NCBI GenBank assembly: GCA_030490835.1
Contig: CM059971.1
Span: 37,062,012 to 37,126,011 of the forward strand
Length of the DNA stretch: 64,000 nt
Direction of reading: 5' to 3'
From: Annona cherimola
Lineage: Eukaryota; Streptophyta; Magnoliopsida; Magnoliales; Annonaceae
Below are positions 1-12,608 of this stretch, one piece after another; the first letter of the stretch is position 1; each line of letters opens with the position of its first letter. The position numbers and the translations under genes were made by a program. The notes beneath the pieces are model-generated. The model did no database searches. It saw only the letters and a list, made by a program, of their open reading frames with translations, and was not told the origin of the DNA.

Positions 1-1592
1 GGCAGGCGGAATGGGTTTCAGGGATTTTCATAAGTTCAACCTTGCCCTGCTTGCTAAACAGGTTTGGCGGCTTGTTTCCCGCGAATCGACCTTATGCCAC
101 AAAATCCTCAAGACCAGATACTTTCCCAACACGGACATTTGGTCGTGTTGCGTGAGGCCGTCCGATTCATTCACTTGGAGGAGCATTCTGAAGGCTAGAG
201 ATTTACTCCAAGCGGGGTGCAAATGGCGTATTGGCAACGGGCAACGGGTAAGGGTCTTCTCTGACTTGTGGCTCGACGACGTGGTGCGTAAGGCGGGGCC
301 CCTTCCGGCCTCAATCCAGGAGGACGTCATGGCAAACCATTTCTTTGACCGTGAAACTAAATCCTGGCACATGAACTGGGTGGTGGCTGCTATGGGTGTG
401 GAGAGGTGGAAAGAAGTTGTTATGATTCCAATCCCCATGGAACCTGTTGCGGACCGTGTGTTCTGGAAACACGAGCCGAATGGTAACTACACTGTTAAAT
501 CGGCATATAGGCTATTATGCGTGGATAGAGATACCCCGGCCCCCGGTGGATCATTCAAAGCAGTTTGGCGGCTTCATCTCCCATCAAAAGTAGTCATTTT
601 TGGATGGACACTCTTAAAGGATGTTCTTCCCACGATGCATAACTTAATTCATAGAGGTGTGGAAGTGGATCCTGTCTGCTTATTTTGCAAAACGGAAATT
701 GAAGATGCGAACCATTTGTTCCTTAGGTGTGCTTCGACGATGGGAGTTTGCAGAACTGCCGCAAGGTTGGCCTCCTTTGTGGCATCAGTACAGGAGGCTT
801 TTGACTTGCTTGTACGGGAGAACCGTCTTGACGACCTCACTCTTTTTATTCTTTGCTGTTGGAGGGTCTGGTTTCTGCGGAACAAATTCAGGGAGGAGGG
901 ATCCCGTCCAAACTTCTTGGACTCTTTGGCCTGGTGCGCAGAATTTCGCTACCATCATAGGATGGCCAAAGTGCTTGTTCCGTCTGGTTTGCTGGAAAGA
1001 CCGTTGGTGCCTCGCTGGGTTAAGCCGCCACCGGGGTATGTGAAGATCAACATTGATGCTTGTTGCCGGAGGGATGTGGATGTGTTTGGTTGTGCTGCTG
1101 TAATCAGAGACTCGGAGGGCTCGTTTATTGCCACGAGTGGGTGGAAGCGCAGAGCGTGCGGGAATCCATTATTGATGGAAGCTACTTCTTTCCTCTTGGG
1201 ACTCAAGTGGGCCCTCCAAATCAACTTCAGAAAAGTCCTGTTCGAGACCGATTCCCTCACCCTTTGCAACTTTTTGGCTAGTCCGCATCACATTTCATCC
1301 CCCGTGGGCTTTATTATTGATGAGGCTAGATCGATTATTCTTGAAAATGATCTTTTTTTGGTCCACCATGTATTGCGGCAAGGAAATGCTGCTGCGCACT
1401 CTCTTGCCGATCTGGTTTCTGTTTCGGCTTCTGACTACCTGCTTTGGTGGGGTAACCCCCCCAAGCCATTTTTTGAAAAATCTGTACAGATAATTTTTTG
1501 GCAATGAATTGCTTGGATTACTCCATCCATTACCCTTTCACATTGAAAGGGGTTAGGGATAGAGTATACCCATTTTATCAAAAAAAAAAAAA
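1..1592 (+). mobile_element. 3' end of an L1-type LINE
   Basis: The window opens inside the ORF2 of a plant L1 retrotransposon. The open frame (2-1507) is followed by a short 3' UTR and a poly(A) run of about 12 As at 1580-1592, the expected end of a target-primed insertion. The 3' UTR ends with TTTTATC just before the As. The 5' part, with endonuclease and catalytic reverse transcriptase, lies outside the window, so truncation and the 5' target duplication cannot be judged. The uninterrupted 500-codon frame suggests a fairly young copy. Confidence 0.9.
2..1507 (+). CDS. LINE ORF2 C-terminus: zf-RVT and RNase H (partial)
   Basis: The frame is already open at base 2, so the Met at base 11 is internal. 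The protein begins with the GFRDFHKFNLALLAKQ segment typical of the region after the reverse transcriptase domain of plant L1 ORF2. A zinc-binding RT domain (zf-RVT) follows around residues 150-250, with its Trp-rich block (VFWKHEPNGNYTVKSAYRLL) and the Cys-X2-Cys...His...Cys pattern near CLFCKTEIEDANHLFLRC. From about residue 340 there is a plant RNase H domain (RVT_3) with conserved acidic positions in KINIDA, in MEAT, in FETDS and in the final NAAAHSLAD. The frame ends at TGA 1505-1507 without any interruption. The catalytic RT motif lies outside the window. Confidence 0.9.
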   Translation, partial: AGGMGFRDFHKFNLALLAKQVWRLVSRESTLCHKILKTRYFPNTDIWSCCVRPSDSFTWRSILKARDLLQAGCKWRIGNGQRVRVFSDLWLDDVVRKAGPLPASIQEDVMANHFFDRETKSWHMNWVVAAMGVERWKEVVMIPIPMEPVADRVFWKHEPNGNYTVKSAYRLLCVDRDTPAPGGSFKAVWRLHLPSKVVIFGWTLLKDVLPTMHNLIHRGVEVDPVCLFCKTEIEDANHLFLRCASTMGVCRTAARLASFVASVQEAFDLLVRENRLDDLTLFILCCWRVWFLRNKFREEGSRPNFLDSLAWCAEFRYHHRMAKVLVPSGLLERPLVPRWVKPPPGYVKINIDACCRRDVDVFGCAAVIRDSEGSFIATSGWKRRACGNPLLMEATSFLLGLKWALQINFRKVLFETDSLTLCNFLASPHHISSPVGFIIDEARSIILENDLFLVHHVLRQGNAAAHSLADLVSVSASDYLLWWGNPPKPFFEKSVQIIFWQ

Positions 1593-2106
1593 GATTCAAA
1601 GATAGAAATTTTACTTTGCTTCAAATAGAAAATCTCTCGTTTGCAGATGACTTAAATTTTGGGATTAAACATTTCCCCTTTGTTTTCCAAGAAATTCTTT
1701 CCATTTCATACTATTTACATATATTTTGTTTCAGTAAAGCTATCATGTTAAATCACTGTGTTGCTAGATCAGAATCGTCAACCTCCATCCGGTTTTTATG
1801 ATGTAAGCAATTAGATCATGATCGATCTACATGATATATTCTATCATTGCTTCGGTAAGAGGTTTCTATAACGAATCTTATACTGACACTTTACTCCTAT
1901 ATTGGAGAATACATGATCTATGAAGCCCACTAACTGGTAGTGATCTATGAACATGTGGAATCTAAAGATAGGTAAAGCTACCTAGCATCGATAAGTTGCA
2001 GAATATTCTCTTAACAAGTCAGGATTAAGAACATGTTAGATCTATTACGATCTATACACAATTTTTTTGTGGCTTAATTTTGGGAAACCAGGCGAGTTAT
2101 TCTATC
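1593..2106. other. Unassigned intergenic DNA
   Basis: AT-rich sequence after the LINE poly(A) tail. It has no ORF above about 60 codons and no repeat or terminal structure that I can recognise. Confidence 0.4.
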
Positions 2107-2600
2107 CCAAGCCCTTTCATTTGGCCCGATTTGACTCATTTTAAGCTAGTTGGGCCTAATATTCTTTAAGGTTTCAAACTTTTTAGTTGGGCTCAGAATA
2201 CTCTACTTGGGCCTAAAATCCTGCCATTGGGCTCAAAAATATTCCAGGCAAGCTCACCTTGTCTTAAAATATCCAAAAACACTCCGCTTGGGCCCATTTC
2301 AATCCATTTAGGTCCAAAATATTCAGTTCGGTCCAATATTTCACATTTGGGCCTAGAAATCTCAAAATTAGCCTAGTTAGGCCTAAATTCTTCCTGTTAG
2401 CCCGCTTGGGTCTAAAATCTTTCATTTAGCTCATTGGGCCCAAAAATAATACATTCAGGTTTAAAGTTTTCTAGTTTGCCTAGTCGAGCATAAAATTCTT
2501 CAAATTCTTCAGTTGGGCTCAAACTCTTTTTAGTTAAGGCCAATTGGGCCCAAATCATTAAGATAACATAGTTAGCCCTAGAATTTTTTAAGACATCATA
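2107..2600. repeat. Degenerate tandem repeat with TTGGGCC core
   Basis: A motif of the form TTGGGCCTAAAAT or TTGGGCTCAAAAT recurs every 20-40 bp about fifteen times, for example near 2149, 2187, 2206, 2227, 2287, 2346, 2407, 2434 and 2543. The spacing and the sequence between cores are irregular, so this is an old, decayed tandem array rather than a fresh satellite. It ends where the hAT-type element at 2603 was inserted. No coding potential is seen. Confidence 0.6.
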
Positions 2601-2602
2601 GT

Positions 2603-3337
2603 TAGGGGTGGGAATCGGGGCGGGCCATACTAGGTCAAGGTTTGTCCAACCCTGACCCCACTTTTTAAAAATTAAGTTTGACTCTCTTTTTATACTGGGT
2701 TGGGACAAGATTGGTTTGACCCTCACTTTTTTTTAATAAGTTTCAGGATAAATTTCGGGTTGGTATCGGACTAGTTTTCGGGATAGCGGGTTGGGTCAAA
2801 AATACGGGTCAAATAAGATAATTTTAAGAATTTATATACCTATCAAACATAAGTATACATCTATGCTAAATTTAAATATTATATGCTTTAATATTTTACT
2901 AATTATTAAAAACACATAATTAAGAAAACAATATTTGAAAATATAGTATAAGTTTATTAAAATAGGTTAATATACAATTACACATAAGGGTTATTTATGT
3001 ACAAATTCTTTTTATTGATTCTTATATTACGTTCCGAATAAATTGATTCTTCTATTGTTGATAGAATTGAATATAAAAAAGTGAGAATTTTGAAAGAAAA
3101 TAATAATAATATTTAAACATAGGCTTATAATTTTTAATAAATTAGTATATGCGGGGCGGGGCGGGGCGGACTCTTTGGGTTAGGACATGGTCGACTCACC
3201 CTGACCCTATTTTGAATTCGGGTCAAAATTTCTGACCCATTTCTATACCGGGTCAAAAATATATTAGTTTTTCTCGGCTAAAAATGAGTCAGGTCAGAGC
3301 CGGGTCATGGGTCGACCCACCCCAATTCCCACCCCTA
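2603..3337. mobile_element. Non-autonomous hAT-type element, 735 bp
   Basis: Terminal inverted repeats begin TAGGGGTGGGAAT at 2603 and end with the matching ATTCCCACCCCTA at 3337. The match continues with mismatches for about 22 bp. The flanking 8 bases are ATCATAGT (2595-2602) and ATCCTAGT (3338-3345), an 8-bp target duplication with one difference, as expected for the hAT superfamily. Near both ends there are several copies of a GGGTCAAAA or GCGGGGCGGGG type motif, which resemble subterminal transposase binding repeats. The interior is AT-rich and non-coding. The TIR and target duplication length make the hAT call firm. Confidence 0.85.
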
Positions 3338-3459
3338 ATCCTAGTTGGTTCGGTTAGGTCAGAACTCTTTGTGTGCAAAATGTGTGCACTTGATGTGTAG
3401 TGCCATTAGTATAGTTGATGACCCCTCAGTAAATCCAAACCGAGTTATTGTTGGTCGAT

Positions 3460-3700
3460 GGGCTAAGCATAAACTCACCTCGAGTTATGGCACGTGGCAA
3501 CATGAACTCACCTAGTCATTCACATCACAAGACGTGGCAATGCGTACTCCATTTATTTATGTTAGTCAAATTGCATGATCGACATGCAACTCATCCAAGT
3601 CATGGCACGTGGAGACATATATTTCACTTATTTGAGTTGCGGCGCATGGTGACATGTACTCATCCTTTTTTAACTCATGATGTGTGGTGATATTTTATTA
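3460..3700. repeat. Short degenerate repeat carrying G-box cores
   Basis: A block of about 40-80 bp containing CATGGCACGTGG or a variant, followed by ACATG and ACTCA, recurs about five times (near 3487, 3528, 3603, 3647 and 3680). CACGTGGC is the core of plant G-box/ABRE sites, but there is no adjacent gene, so a regulatory role is only a possibility. The array is decayed. Confidence 0.45.
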
Positions 3701-5290
3701 TATTTAGTTATTTTAATCAAGGGTTTTCTCTCTATAAATGTAAGATCAAAGCATGGAACATAATACAAAACTAATTTTGTGATATTTCTTTTGGACTCAG
3801 TTAAGAGAATTGTATACTTTAGAAATTCACGAAAATGATAATTAATTATTTATTTCTTAAAACTGCAAAATAAAATGAGGGAATTGAACTTGTTTCCCGT
3901 TCACCCAAAAGGAAGCCAAAACAAATAGTGAACTTCATGTTATATACTCTTCCTTCATCTCTAAGAGCTGAATACTATAGTCTTTGTATATTATTGCATG
4001 GTCTCTTGCTATTAACACTTTTAAGTGCTCTCTTGCAGGTCTCATGACCCGGTCATTGGCATTTGGGTTCATGCCAAATGGAGAGTTCATTGTCACTGAC
4101 TTAGAGAACACGGATGCAATCATCCCACACCTTTCATATGAGGATCAAAGAAGCTAGAGCACTGTGTTTACTGACATGTCGACTACTCTCCAACTATAAT
4201 TACTCTAGCCAAAAAGGAGTGTTGGCTAACATTGCTCAAGGCACAATGCATGTTCAAACTCGTCATGTCGTTAACGAGTCTGTTATAGTCACGACCAAGG
4301 CAGTCAAGTTTGTTATTGTTTCCTTGGCCACACTCACTCAGCCATCAGTGTGATGTCCACCGACACCCATGCGGGTGAGAAGACCTACTTTGTGGCCTGA
4401 CCTTGCTAAGAATTCTGCTCATCAAGATTCTATGCCACACTCAGCAAAAGCCTGCCAATCCGAAAGTGTTCTACTTGCTAATGCTAAAAAAGTTTTGCCT
4501 AAGGCTTTGTCCAAGCCTATTAAATCTTTTCTTACTAGATGATCTCAGAGGTCTACTTCAAAGACTGTCTGACCTACTCCTCAACTTGCTTAGAATGTTG
4601 ATTAGAGGAGTAAAAAAGTTGGGAAGCTCCACTAGGGTTATCAATTGTCTTGAGATGCAATTAGTTCACTCCTCAAGAGCCTATTATTATCTAACTTGAC
4701 ATAGATACTCTACAGCTTGTTGTTTCAAATCTAATGCATCTAAATCACAGACATTGTATTACAAAGGTCATAACTTGCTAATCAAAAGTTATGTAGTTCA
4801 AATCAAAGTCCAAAGATCTATTTCAATTAAGCAAATTGGCAACCAACAAAGAGATTCAACAAAAGGATTGAGCCATTATCAGGGCCAATGGAGCCTCTTT
4901 GCCCACATTAAAAAGGCAAAAGAAGAGAATCCAACAAATCAAGCAATTCAGGAAAACCACTTTCCACCTGAACTTAAAGGCTTCACCACCCTTGCTGTTG
5001 AGACAAGATACAAACTGTATCTTATCCCCAATAACAAAAAGAAGCAAATGAAGAAGTCTACCAAACTCAGAAGGATGCAAAGGTCAAGTCTCAGTAATGG
5101 GTGTTGGTGTCCTCCATAGCACCACCTGTGAATCCACATTTAGCGCTCAGCTTGATCTCAAATTTCATGCATGCAAAATATTTTTATTTCATTAGTTGAG
5201 TCGCAAGAAGACTTGACATATTCACCTGTCTAGGTTCCCGTTCACGATAAGTACAAAGGGTCACATCCTAAGACAGGTCAAAGAAGGAGG
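3701..5290. other. Unassigned intergenic DNA
   Basis: Contains short open frames (4114-4353, 4403-4699 and 4754-5119 on the plus strand), none with a recognisable domain. Composition is close to the surrounding DNA. It could be a decayed transposon, but I see no ends, poly(A) tail or conserved motif. Confidence 0.4.
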
Positions 5291-5675
5291 TGTTCTACTT
5301 AAAAACTTTTCAAGTCAAAATTTTTCATTTTTTTATAATTACTTTCTTTTAAAATTATTTATTGGCATCTTTTTACATAGTGTAACATCTTCGCTACTTA
5401 ATTATCATATTATATTATTTCTTTCCATTCTAAAAACTTTTCAAGTCAAAACTTTTCATTTTTATAATTACTTTATTTTTTAATTATTTCTTCACATTTT
5501 TCCATACAATTACCTTACTTTTTAATCATTTTTTACATAATTACCTACACTAATAACCTTTATTTTCTTTATTCTTCATAATTATCTCTATCATATCATA
5601 TCAATTCTTTCTATTTTAAAAACTTTTACACAAAAATTTTTTATTCACAATTTTATCACTTTCCAAACACACTCT
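5291..5675. mobile_element. Tourist-like MITE, copy A (rearranged)
   Basis: Matches the MITE family seen intact at 53398 and 57448: the block with AAAACTTTT, TCAAAAATTTTTCA, the ATTACTTTATTTTTTAATTATTT stretch, and the closing CCAAACACACTC next to TTA. The 5' block is present twice (from about 5298 and again from about 5431), so this copy has an internal tandem duplication. The left terminus is not clearly preserved. The right terminus is near 5675. Confidence 0.6.
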
Positions 5676-5924
5676 TAATTTCCAATATTATTCATATAAT
5701 TATTCTATGAATTTCAAATTTATTTCTTTTATTCCAAATTATTAACCCACTCTTTGACTTCTTTCAAAAATTTTCCCAGATTTCCCTCCATTTCTTTTCC
5801 AAATGACAAACGCAACTGTATCTTGTATTGACTGTTTAACTGTATCTTGTATTAACTGTTTATTAGTATTGTCCGAGCTAAGAATTCAGAAAGTTTTTGT
5901 AATAAATATTTTAACTATAATTGT

Positions 5925-5981
5925 AGTAGTAGTAATAATAATAGTAATTATTATTATTATTATTATTACTACTACTATTAT
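5925..5981. repeat. Trinucleotide microsatellite (GTA/ATT/ACT)
   Basis: A run of GTA, ATA, ATT and ACT triplets with few interruptions, about 190 bases before exon 1 of the DUF1499-like gene starts to look coding. Confidence 0.8.
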
Positions 5982-6236
5982 TCTAATAACTGGGCTACAA
6001 GTAGCAGTCGGTTTAGATTAACCCCAGCTACAAAATCAACGGAATCAATGGACTTCTTGTGCTGTTTTGGCTGTTTGGTCTAGTTTTGCATGTATCGATT
6101 TTGGAATAAGCAGGAAGAAGGCGAATGGAATAGGATGGAAGGAATCCAAAACGTGAGGAGGCCGTCTGTCAGATCAGCTTGGCTGGCTTAGAATTGAAAG
6201 AAAGGGATGAGTGGATGAAGGCATCTGAAAGAAGAA

Positions 6237-9200
6237 ATGCCGGTGAATTCCTTCCTCATCATCTCAACAGTCCTTCCTCATCCGCTTATCTTCTCCTTCA
6301 ACAATTCCTCCTCCATCAATTCCAAAACTCTTTGCACTCACACTCTACCAAACCATTTGGAAACCCCACTACTCGTACCGCCTAATTGCTACAAACAAAG
6401 AACCACTACTACCACTACTGCTACTACTACTCACCCAAATCATTTGCAAATCCCACTAGCAGTAATGTCTGCTTTTCACAAACAAAGAGCCTCTACTACT
6501 CCTCCTCCACACCGTTTGCAACCACCCCCACGAGCAGTGGTCCCTACTTTTCACAAACAAAGAACCACCACTACCACTATTACTACTCTCTCAAACCATC
6601 CGCAAACCCCACTAGCAGTACTGCCTACTTCTCATAAGCAAAAGGAGGCTGCTGCTGCTACTACTACTATTACTCTCGTATCTAAGCTTGCATCCATAGC
6701 CATTTTTCTCGCTCTCAATTCTCCTTCTCCATCCCTGGCTATTCCTTCCCTCAACCCTCTTCTTCCTTCCACCACTCCTTTCTCTCAATCCCAAAACTTG
6801 CTCTTTGGATTGGAAGATGGGTACGTACGTACTTGATGATCCATCTCTCCACACACTATTTTTTCAAATACCCTTTTTCAGTCAATCGATCAATCTATCC
6901 CTACCTACCTACGATGCCCGTCCACTCTTAACCATTTTCCTCCCAATTCTCTCTTTCATTTCAGGAAAATCAGGCCGTGTCCATCCACCAATCCCGGCTG
7001 TGTGTCCACCAACCCAAAGTCCTCATCATTTGCATTTCCATGGATGATTCCAGAGAATGATAGGGAGAATCCATTGCAGGTATCTTATTTCATGATTTGT
7101 GATATTTCCTTCGTGAGCTGTCCATTCCTTAGGTTGGTTGTATATTTTGATTTTTGGGATTAAATTTTTGCTGCAGAAGTTGAAGGATGCAGTGTTGAAA
7201 ACTCAGAGAAATGCAGAGGTTCAGTCCATTGAAGATACACCAGAAGGTAATTTAGTTTGCAAGTGATTTTCACCTTCTATTTGCAGCCGCAAATGCATTT
7301 TCACATGCCTGCATCTCTAAACAGTGAAGAAATAACATTTCTCTCGAGTCCTTCACTCTATTAGCTCTACTTAAGTGCGATGTCATGGCTGTTCCATGCA
7401 CAATGTCTGGCATGTCCATGAATCTAGGGTGCTATATTTCATCCTCGGCTGTTAACAGGGTACAGCCCATTAGAGGATAATCCGATCATGCGAACTGTCT
7501 CGACTAAATGTATCTTTTAAATGGCTAAATGGCAGTATGTGAGCTAGCGATTAGTATTGGAAGTGAGAGGAGCTACCTGTTGCATCTCGTCATCCCAGCT
7601 GCTTCCCGTTCTTGGACTTCAAAAGAATCCATGAGCCTGTGTGCTGAGATTACTGTTTAAGCCAATGCGGCTTCCTAATTTAATTGTCAAGAGGCAGAAT
7701 ATAGGATTAGTGATTGGTCTTGAAAAAGTTTGATAAGCTAACTTGCCAAGTCTTGTGCAGTGAGTGAGTATACCATTCTCAGATGGCCAATGACTTGGTA
7801 AAGTTGTCCTGTGCTGGTTCAATGAAGGTTGCAAGCCTATTATGCTATCTGTAACTAAACCTACTCTATGGTGATCAACATCTATTCTAAAGTCTCTGTC
7901 AAACAGATGTCTTGATCGTGGAATTGGGAATAGGGAAAAGTTAGAGAGACTGTAAAAAGTTCATTCCTTCAAACAAAAATTCCTTGATTATCTCTTAATG
8001 GAAACAAAAGAAAAGGACCAGGCAGCAAGGCAGTTAGTGGTGCATGGAAAAAGAAGTACTCTGTGAAGCGGTGCCTTCGTGTTGTGGAAGTTCTTCTGGT
8101 GGTGCTCAACTGGCATGATTAAAAATAGTTGTCTGCCAGGTTGCAACTATTCCAAACTATAGATCACTGTATATCTAAGCAATATACAGCTTGCAAAGGC
8201 AACACATTGATGGAGTCATGAAATTTGGAGTTGTAAAAGCATTCCCTCCCTAGACAGCCATTTCATATAGGAGCCAAGATTTTGTAATGTGAAGAACTAC
8301 AGGTAGTCTTCCTCCAGGTGATTAATGATTTTAGTTTGTCCATCTGTTTGGGGACAGTATGCTTGACTCATTTTCAATTCCATGTCATTTAGCTTATTCC
8401 TAGAAGTAGCTTAGGAAAAGAAGGTTTAATTCTGTCCATGTTATTTTAGGTCTTTTTCTTGTTCTTTTACTGCCTTCTAGTTGTATAAAATGCAACGATC
8501 TCACCTTTAGATTGTCTCGAACTACTTTGTTTTTAATTTTATCTTTTATTGTTTTACCTCTCATTCACCTTTAACCTTCTAATTTTTACTGTGCTTATTA
8601 TAGTTGTGTTATTTTTCAAGTACCCAACATTTTGCCTTGTAAAGTATAGCTGGTCTCATCTATATTATAAAATTTTCTATTTAATTTAATTGGAACTTGA
8701 TGGTCGCATAAAATCCCTGAGGCACCCAACCATTTCTTCTAACCTAATTTTATTCTATTTATAATGTCTCTATGAATTTCTTCACTTTCTTGAACTATTG
8801 ATCCTAATACCTAAAGTGGTAAGTTGTTGATACTATTTGGTTTAAAATCTTAATTGGTTCCTCATTGGTATTCTCACTGTAATTAAAGTTGCATTTCATA
8901 TATTCAGTTCTTGTTCAACTAATTCCAAAACCCTCATATTCTACAACTAATTAGCTTTGAGTTTATCCCTTTGCTAGTTTCATCTATTGAAACTATATTA
9001 GTTGCAAGGAATATCCACTACGATATTTTTTCCTGTAAATGTTTAGTAAGTTCATCCGTAAATAAAGTGGAAAGATATGGTGCTTAAAGCTGAGGTTTTT
9101 CATTTATAGATTAATTTTATTAGGACTCCAACATAAGCTTTTTTGAAATCAGTAAAAATCATGTGTAGGTTGTTTTTCTTTTCTCAACATTCCTCTATTA

Positions 9201-12200
9201 GTTGTCTCGTGAAAAGATGACTTTAGGCTTTGTTTGGGCGTGCACGCCATTCAGTTGTTCCGCCTATGGACAAGTGCTTTTGGATAAGGAGTTTGTATTT
9301 GCTTATGCTACTGATACTTTTCAAGGCAAAAATTGCCTTGATTGATGTGCAAAAGCATTCTAGCAGCTAACAGACGCCTTATTGTTGACCTCTTGCACAT
9401 AAGACCAGGTATATTTTCGGAAGCATTTGCTTCCATTTTATTCTTGTCCAATCATTCTCTTTCACGACATCATTGCGACTTGTCAATTTTATTCTACGAA
9501 AATTAGCACAACCTTAAATATCTTCCTTATTATGATGACTTGAATCATAGTTGAGTTATGTACGTAGTTTTACTGTAGTATACATTGTTTGGATAAGAAA
9601 CTAACCAAGCCTGTTCACTTCTTAAGCCAATATGAAAGATGACTAATTTTTTAAAAAATAACATACAAGCATTTCATTGATCACCTAGGTAAAATATAAC
9701 ACACTACATAAATCTACAGACATATACAGCAACATACATCATATTGAGTTTTTATAATCCAAGCTATTTGCTTTAGTTTAAGTATATAACACATGAATAG
9801 TCAAAGCTATTTGCTTTAATTTGAGTATATAACACAACAATAGTCAATTTCATCACTGTAACTATCTATTGCTCAAAATAGAATCCTGATGGGTCATCTA
9901 GCTCCCACTCGTTTGGTAAAGGGTATATGTTTAGGTCTCCAGACCTTTTCAATCATTAAGTTTTGAGATTTGCATATCTAAAACATTTTATAAAACAAGA
10001 GTGAGTCGGAAATTTCAGTGAGCAAAGGTTGTACATGTAAATCATGTTGATTCATTCATTCCTTTGCAAATGTCATAGAAATTCATTTTCATTCCTTCTG
10101 GATAATTGTTTCTGTTTGAATCTCAATACTTAGTATTTGAAGTAAGAATTATCATACAAAATTTACTATTTTTGGAGCTGATTTGACTTGTCAAATTAAC
10201 TGCTGAAGTTGGAATCTGAAATTTTATGCATTTTACACTTGCAAAACGCCCAGTTGGAGCTGCTAGTTGATGGGGTTATCTAGATTGTTTTTATCTGATA
10301 TTTGGGCTTCTGATATCCCTTATTTAGATTTTCCAAATTCCCAAGTTTCATAACTTTTGGCTTTAATTTGGTACTCCAAATGTCTTCCTCAAGATGGAGC
10401 AGATTCTGTATATTTCTACACTATACATTTTAGTGTCCAACAATATGGGCCTCAGAAACTTTTCTTCCCTGACTACATTGACCCAAAATCTTTGAATTAG
10501 GCTGTAATAGGAGTGATAAGGTACTTTGTATCAATTTTTATTATTTTTCAAATGTCATTAGGCTCACCAAATCGCTGTCAGAAGTAAGGACAAAATCTGT
10601 TCACTGTTTAGTAGTTTCAGCAACATGACCCCCTTATGGGTCAATTTTTCATGCTCCAACTTAACTTTAGGATTCTGCCAAACTAATCATTTACACGTTT
10701 TAGGCTATGTCCAGGTCAAGTTTCATAACTTGTAGATTCAATTTAATGCTTCAAATACATTAAGGAAAACAAATAGTCACATGACGCATTTCGGCACTGT
10801 GACAGTTGTGACACTGCTGCTGTCCAGTTGCAGCTGAAATTTTCATGATCTAAGTTAATGATTTTACAAAATAGAAGAATTATATATTTTTTTCCTTGTA
10901 TATTAAACTGCTTATGGAGAAATTTCATAATTTTTAGCACACCTTTGATTAGTTTGCTACTTGATTTTGTGTGCATGTCTAAATAGTATTGCCACTGCAG
11001 TAGAGAGGGTATTCAGCTCTCTTTGGTCCTCTGTTAAGTCCAGTTTTCATATTGATCAATCACAGTTGATTATGGGTTCTTAAAATACTCATATTACTCT
11101 TTATAGACCTTGTTTTAGGATTTCTGGGCATAATTAGACCCACTCGACTCCTGCTTTGAAGCAGATATTGTATTAACACTGTATAGATGTTGCAACAGTA
11201 GCTGCAGCATTCTTTTCTTTATTTTCTGCGTTATTTTATGTATAATCTTCTGGTAACCTAGTTTATTTTCATTATCCATCATTTTATTATGTAGAATACA
11301 TGAACTTCGAATAAAAATTATGTGTGCATCATCTGTTTTGAACACAATCCCATTGAACTGAACAGAACTGTTCCAGCCTTTTTTTTTCCTTACTCTGCAG
11401 GTTTCAAAAATCATATTTGTGCATGTCACTACTTGGTCAAAATAATTTCTTGGATCAATTAACACATAGTTTAGAGCATAACCTTACAAATTTTCATGGG
11501 AAAATTCTATCATTTTCTCCTTGCCGTCCATTTTCAAGTTTATATTTTTGCATTATTTGTATGAATAGAACATATAAATAGCATATAATTTATGTAGTAA
11601 TATAAACAAGCTTGTATAATTAAATTAACATAATTTCATAATTTATCATTGGGCATATTAATTATGGGTGAAAATCTTCTAACAGCATTCAGAAAACTGT
11701 GCGAACAAACTGTTTTGGCTTTTTGGTGTTTTTCATCATCCTTGTTTATTCCATTAATTGGAATTCAAATTACATATATTTAATTTCCCCGGCCTAATCA
11801 CTTGATTTCAATGTTATTTAACAAGGTTTTACATTTCATGAAATCTGGGCAGATTTGCGATTTTTTTCATAGAACTCTCAATCTATGAATGCATGATCAT
11901 TTAAATGGGTAATGTAGAACGTAGATTGCAAAGACTTAACGTCAATGGATCGTCCTTCAAGGAAAGTTCTTCCCTTCTTCTGGCTGCTTCACCATGTTAT
12001 GTTGTCAGCATGAAGTGTAGTATTTAATTTAACCATGCCACCTGGCCATCCTTAGCATCTTTTCATCTGAACATGAGACTTAGCATTTGCTTGGCCTTCA
12101 AGCTTCATTCAGCAATGTAATAGAGAGAATTATTCCTTCTCTAGCAAATTCAAGTGGGTCCACCATGGCTCACCTCAATAACTTGCTATGTATAAGTGTG

Positions 12201-12567
12201 GTTACTTAACGGAAACTCAATATAAGCCTGGTGTTATGATTTTTTTCATGATTCAATATTCTAAATGATATATCATCACAATTCTCATTAAATCTCCTAT
12301 ATTTTCATCCTATTGTTGGTCCTATGCCTGGATAAAAAGCAAGGGTTGGAATGTCAAGTTGGCAACCGGTGTTGTAGAAATTTCCATAATATCTTTCTTC
12401 ATGGATTCTAACACATTACAAGATATTTTCATATAACTTCCGTTGGTTATTTCTACCATAGTGAGATTTGAATTTCCAAATATGACTTTGCAATTCAGTC
12501 CTTTTTCCAATTCTTTTGGACACCACTATCTTTGCTGTATGTTTATCATGTCGTTTATGATTGACCT

Positions 12568-12608
<41 letters not shown>

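Noticed and set aside
4403..5119. Two plus-strand ORFs of about 100 residues
   Set aside because: No domain, no similar neighbour and no conserved structure seen; treated as chance frames in unassigned DNA.
6179..6385. Alternative upstream start for the DUF1499-like gene in another frame
   Set aside because: This frame stops at 6385 and does not join the downstream exons; the 6237 frame does.
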